DNA of 43,967 bases from Chara braunii (Eukaryota > Streptophyta > Charophyceae > Charales > Characeae): NCBI GenBank assembly GCA_003427395.1, contig BFEA01000078.1:1681211-1725177 (forward strand). Reading direction: 5' to 3'. Below, piece by piece: positions 41,161 to 43,967 of the stretch. Both the position numbers and the translations under genes were made by a program. How positions within the stretch are numbered: the stretch's first letter is position 1; each line of letters starts with the position of its first letter. The notes beneath the pieces are model-generated. The model searched no databases. It was not told the DNA's origin and saw only the letters and a program-made list of their open reading frames with translations.

Positions 41161-41522
41161 GGGGCGTTCGTCTTTTTCCATCTTGCATTCACAAGTGCGT
41201 CCATTCTACAAGGGTGGAAAACTGTAGAAGGGAGGCTGTCCTATTTCAGGCTGTCGACTTTATTCTGACAGCAGTCTAATTTTTCAGTCTTCGGCAGTGG
41301 TGTCACTGGTGTGGCGAGCCCCAGGGCACAAATACATGGTACAAACGCCTCGGATATCTGACTTTAGGTCCCCGTGTGAGTATGCCCTCCGTTCCCAAGT
41401 CGACCCCCGGGTAGATGACATCTGGCGCTCCAGACCGTGGAAACGGTGCTCACCTGCTGATTGTACAAACGCTACAGAAACAACGAAGTCCGCAAGGGGC
41501 ATAAAATTAGACATCCATAAGC

Positions 41523-41530
41523 AATAAATA
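41523..41530 (+). promoter_or_regulatory. TATA-like element upstream of the DUF4360-like gene
   Basis: AATAAATA lies 272 bases upstream of the start codon and is the only TATA-like sequence in the preceding 300 bases. It would give a leader of roughly 240 bases. There is no independent support. Confidence 0.3.
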
Positions 41531-41801
41531 CCTGAGGGTGGTTTGCCAGTCAGTTCGTTCTGTAGTCTCAGTGGCCATAGTACCCGTGGTGGACGCATCT
41601 GACGTTGTTATCCACAGTGCATGGTCGCATCACTAGCACCGTTTCACTTGAACACGGCTTGCCTGCTACGGTTGGGAACTGGAGGAGGACAACAAGGACC
41701 AGCGGTGAATCGCAGCCGAGCATCACAAAGCAACCGAGGAAAAGGAGGGCGAGGGGGGACGAAGGAGAGGAAAGAGCACTAAGAAGGCAACTAGCACAGC
41801 G

Positions 41802-42413
41802 ATGGCAGCGTCCGCAAAAACGATGGCGGCCTTCCTCTCGGCGGCTATCATCGTGCTTCTGGGTGTTACGGCAAGAGCAGAGCCTCCGCCGGAATCCGCC
41901 ATCGACTCGTTCACCTACATGGGCTCCGGATGTCCAGCCAATACCGCCGTGGGGGAGATCAGCAAGGACGGGCAAGTACTTACCATGAAGTTCAGCGAGT
42001 TCAGCGCAACGACCGACGCAGGCAACGCGGGCAAACGGAAGAACTGCCAGATCAGCCTCAAGATGAGGTATCCTGATGGCTGGACTTACTCGCTGGAGAC
42101 TGTCACGCTCCGCGGGTACACGAGACTTGACGACAAGGTGAAGGCGGTCCACAGGGTAAGTTATTACTTCATGGGAGAGGGCGGGCAAGGCAGGTTCACC
42201 AAAGAGACGGTGGGCGTGTACGATGACAACTACGAGCACTCAGGTCCGTTCTCTCCACTTATCTCGAGCGTGTGCGGCCTGAACCGAAATCTCAACGTCA
42301 ATATGGAGGTGAGAGTCGACAACGGAGCTAACCCAGCCGGGCAAGGATTCATCGACGTAGACACGGTAGACACCACCGTCACTTTCAGCGTCAAGTGGTC
42401 CATGTGTCCCTGA
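41802..42413 (+). CDS. Secreted DUF4360-like protein, 203 aa, intronless
   Basis: The frame is open without introns. Residues 1-26 form a signal peptide: a short basic N-region, a hydrophobic core FLSAAIIVLLGV, and ARA before a predicted cut at EPPP. The mature part matches the layout of the DUF4360 family: GSGCP near the start (Cys44), KRKNCQISL (Cys82), LRGYTRLD, YYFMGEGG, SSVCGLNRN (Cys158) and a terminal WSMCP (Cys202). Four cysteines could form two disulfides. The length fits the family. The start at 41802 has G at -3 and G at +4; the next ATG (codon 8) would shorten but not destroy the signal. It is the only intact gene in the window and is GC-rich compared with its flanks. The family has no known function, and I recall it mainly from fungi and bacteria, so transfer is possible. 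A 223-codon antisense frame (42239-41568) is a shadow. Confidence 0.85.
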   Translation: MAASAKTMAAFLSAAIIVLLGVTARAEPPPESAIDSFTYMGSGCPANTAVGEISKDGQVLTMKFSEFSATTDAGNAGKRKNCQISLKMRYPDGWTYSLETVTLRGYTRLDDKVKAVHRVSYYFMGEGGQGRFTKETVGVYDDNYEHSGPFSPLISSVCGLNRNLNVNMEVRVDNGANPAGQGFIDVDTVDTTVTFSVKWSMCP

Positions 42414-43386
42414 AATGAGGCACGCTGACGGGATCCGTAGCAAGGAGTCTGACGGGATCCCTTTCATAGCGACGGTTTCTGCTCTGCTGCTCTGAGGGCA
42501 CACTCTCACTACGATTTTCCAGAATGCATCTGAGTGCAATTAGGGCGCGATGTGGATGAATCTGACTGTAATCACGTCCGGAGCTTTGTCGAAATAGTCC
42601 TAGTGTGAATATGCTCCGAGCTCCCTACTAAAAGCTCCGTCCAGGGCTGCTGTTTTGCCACTGCAGCAGTAGAACTAGTAGGGAATGCACGAGTGTTCGT
42701 TATTAGAGCGATCGGATGGCAATTCACTTTCGGATCGGTGGCTAGTTGCCGTTGCGTTTTCGCGTAGTCGGACAAGCTCTTTCGTCGTAGCTTTGCTCTA
42801 CTTACTAGCGGATGTCTGACAGCCCCATGGAGAGTTGTTTCTGTGAAGGACAGCGATGATGGATGGGTGTTGAGATGAGATCCCGTTACATCATACCCTT
42901 CCTTAGTTCCAAGATAGAATCTTCTACAAGAAAGGTTGATCAGTCACAGGTGAAGAAAGAGGGAACAGATGTATTTAAGGGACGCTGGACCCGATTTCCA
43001 GCAGGTGTGGCTTGTTTATAATAAAAAAAAAAAAAAAAAAAAAAAGATTAGTTACACGTGAAGTTCGCATATCTTTATGGCCTCCGCCAAGTGAGCCTCG
43101 GTGAGTCGGTGACTAAGGAGTTTTTGACTCGGCAGAGAGAGCGTCTGACCTTAATCCTTTCCATAGCAAGGGAACTCCCTCCCTTGATAAACGTACTCTG
43201 AATTTTCAGTCTCTAAAACGATGGTGGTCTCCTTTCTAGCCTTTTCATGCCGCTGAGTTCTGAACCATCTCTCTCTCTATCTCTCTCTCTCTCTCTCTCC
43301 CTCTCCCTCCCCCCCCTTTCCCCCCCCGCCTTCTTCCCCCTTCCTGCCCTCCGTCCCTCCCTCCCTGCACACATGTGTACGTTTAG

Positions 43387-43456
<70 letters not shown>

Positions 43457-43967
43457 CCCCCCCCCCCCCCCCCCGGTCCTGCCCAGTACGTTTGTTCCTA
43501 TATGCAACTCCACAAAAAAAAGCATGGCCGTGACTGATTGTTTCGCTGGGCTTTCACGTACCCAATACTACCCATCAGGCGGTAGTGTGTATGTGTGGTG
43601 CTATACACAACTCCATACAAGAGGATGAATGTGCCAGACTGTTTCATCGGAATTTCATCAAATCATCAGGAGTTTAAACGTCAATGTGTATGCGAGTGTG
43701 TGCAAGCGCCCGAGTCTGAATGATGACCACACGAGAGTGTTCACAGTGACAGCTAAAATGATGGGAAAACTTATACATCCTAAGAACGACAAGACTTACT
43801 GTTTCCAGGGCCCTTCACACGGTATGTATATATCTATTTGTGACGATATAGTGCCAGCGGAGTGTCTGGAGTGTATTTTTTGGCTGTGACAGACCTTTCT
43901 TTGTTTCGTGGATGTTTTGCTGGCTTGTGATGGGGTGTGAACCGACAGTCTGTAGAGTTTTCCATCT
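42414..43967. other. Gene-free right end with low-complexity tracts
   Basis: I see no convincing gene. A poly(A) run lies at 43021-43045. GAGCCTCGGTGAGTCGGTGAC and GACTCGGCAGAG near 43090-43135 look like transposon sequence. An 86-codon frame at 43629-43889 has no recognised family and no supporting context. Confidence 0.5.
43266..43475 (+). repeat. Polypyrimidine tract, (CT)n and (C)n
   Basis: A broken (CT) array at 43266-43310, then C-rich pyrimidine sequence, a (CT) array at 43389-43454 and a run of about 20 C up to 43475. Frames across it encode only dipeptide repeats. Confidence 0.9.

Larger units (their letters stand above)
40556..41800. other. Upstream region of the DUF4360-like gene
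   Basis: No other gene is seen. GGTACTAC[CA]GGCCCA recurs at about 40690 and 40720. A tandem repeat lies at 40965-41160. The last 250 bases before the start codon contain a TATA-like AATAAATA (41523-41530) and an AGGA-rich leader (41680-41780). Confidence 0.45.

Noticed and set aside
41568-42239. 223-codon - strand frame opposite the DUF4360-like gene
   Set aside because: It is antisense to a gene with signal peptide and family motifs, and its own product shows no domain. Open antisense frames are common opposite GC-rich coding sequence.
43629-43889. 86-codon frame at the right end
   Set aside because: No recognised domain, no promoter or composition signal, and length compatible with chance.

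Overview
This is a plant-type (streptophyte) nuclear window that consists almost entirely of decayed, nested transposable elements, with one convincing intact gene at the right end. The green-lineage placement rests on U6 snRNA-derived segments carrying the plant 3' end (GAAATGGTCCAAA). It also rests on LTR-retrotransposon primer sites resembling plant tRNA-Asp and initiator tRNA-Met, and on PIF/Harbinger and Ty3-type fragments. I cannot name the species.

Layout. 1-12682: element A, a Ty3-like LTR retrotransposon on the + strand with very long LTRs. The 5' LTR is cut by the window edge and ends at 3857; the 3' LTR is about 7744-12682. The interior has a broken gag with CCHC knuckles, no recognisable pol, and a gapped minisatellite. 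12683-14017: three antisense U6-like retrocopies with homopolymer tails. 14460-16005: a non-autonomous, probably hAT-like element with a giant (CA)n/(TG)n foldback core, inserted in a dead PIF/Harbinger transposase (16006-about 16560). 17290-18840: no gene seen. 18840-25000: LTR-like repeats with a 753-bp tandem duplication, interrupted by a second copy of the foldback element (21464-24096, near-perfect 8-bp target duplication). 25995-26520: a foldback MITE-like palindrome. 26575-33055: element B on the - strand, a relative of A, also with gag and no recognised pol. 33056-33885: a second broken PIF/Harbinger gene. 34198-39374: element C on the - strand, a complete-ended Ty3-type element with a perfect 5-bp target duplication, but internally deleted to gag-protease remnants. 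40240-40555: a possible LINE ORF2 fragment. 41802-42413: an intact, intronless, secreted DUF4360-like protein gene.

The window is not a faithful chromosome segment throughout. It contains two exact 38-bp Nextera mate-pair junction adapters (14018-14055 and 21941-21978). The second is followed by a 1.7-kb copy of 9112-10810 that appears identical and ends at a single N (23678), so this piece appears to be false gap filling inside the second foldback element. Other Ns lie at 6845-6914 and 12910.

No operon-like cooperation between genes is visible. The biology here is of retrotransposon families that need helper elements, DNA transposons that fold back on themselves, and snRNA retroposition. 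The most promising undescribed items are the foldback hAT-like family, the A/B pair of gag-only retroelements sharing an LTR-start hairpin and a polypurine block, and the U6-derived repeats.
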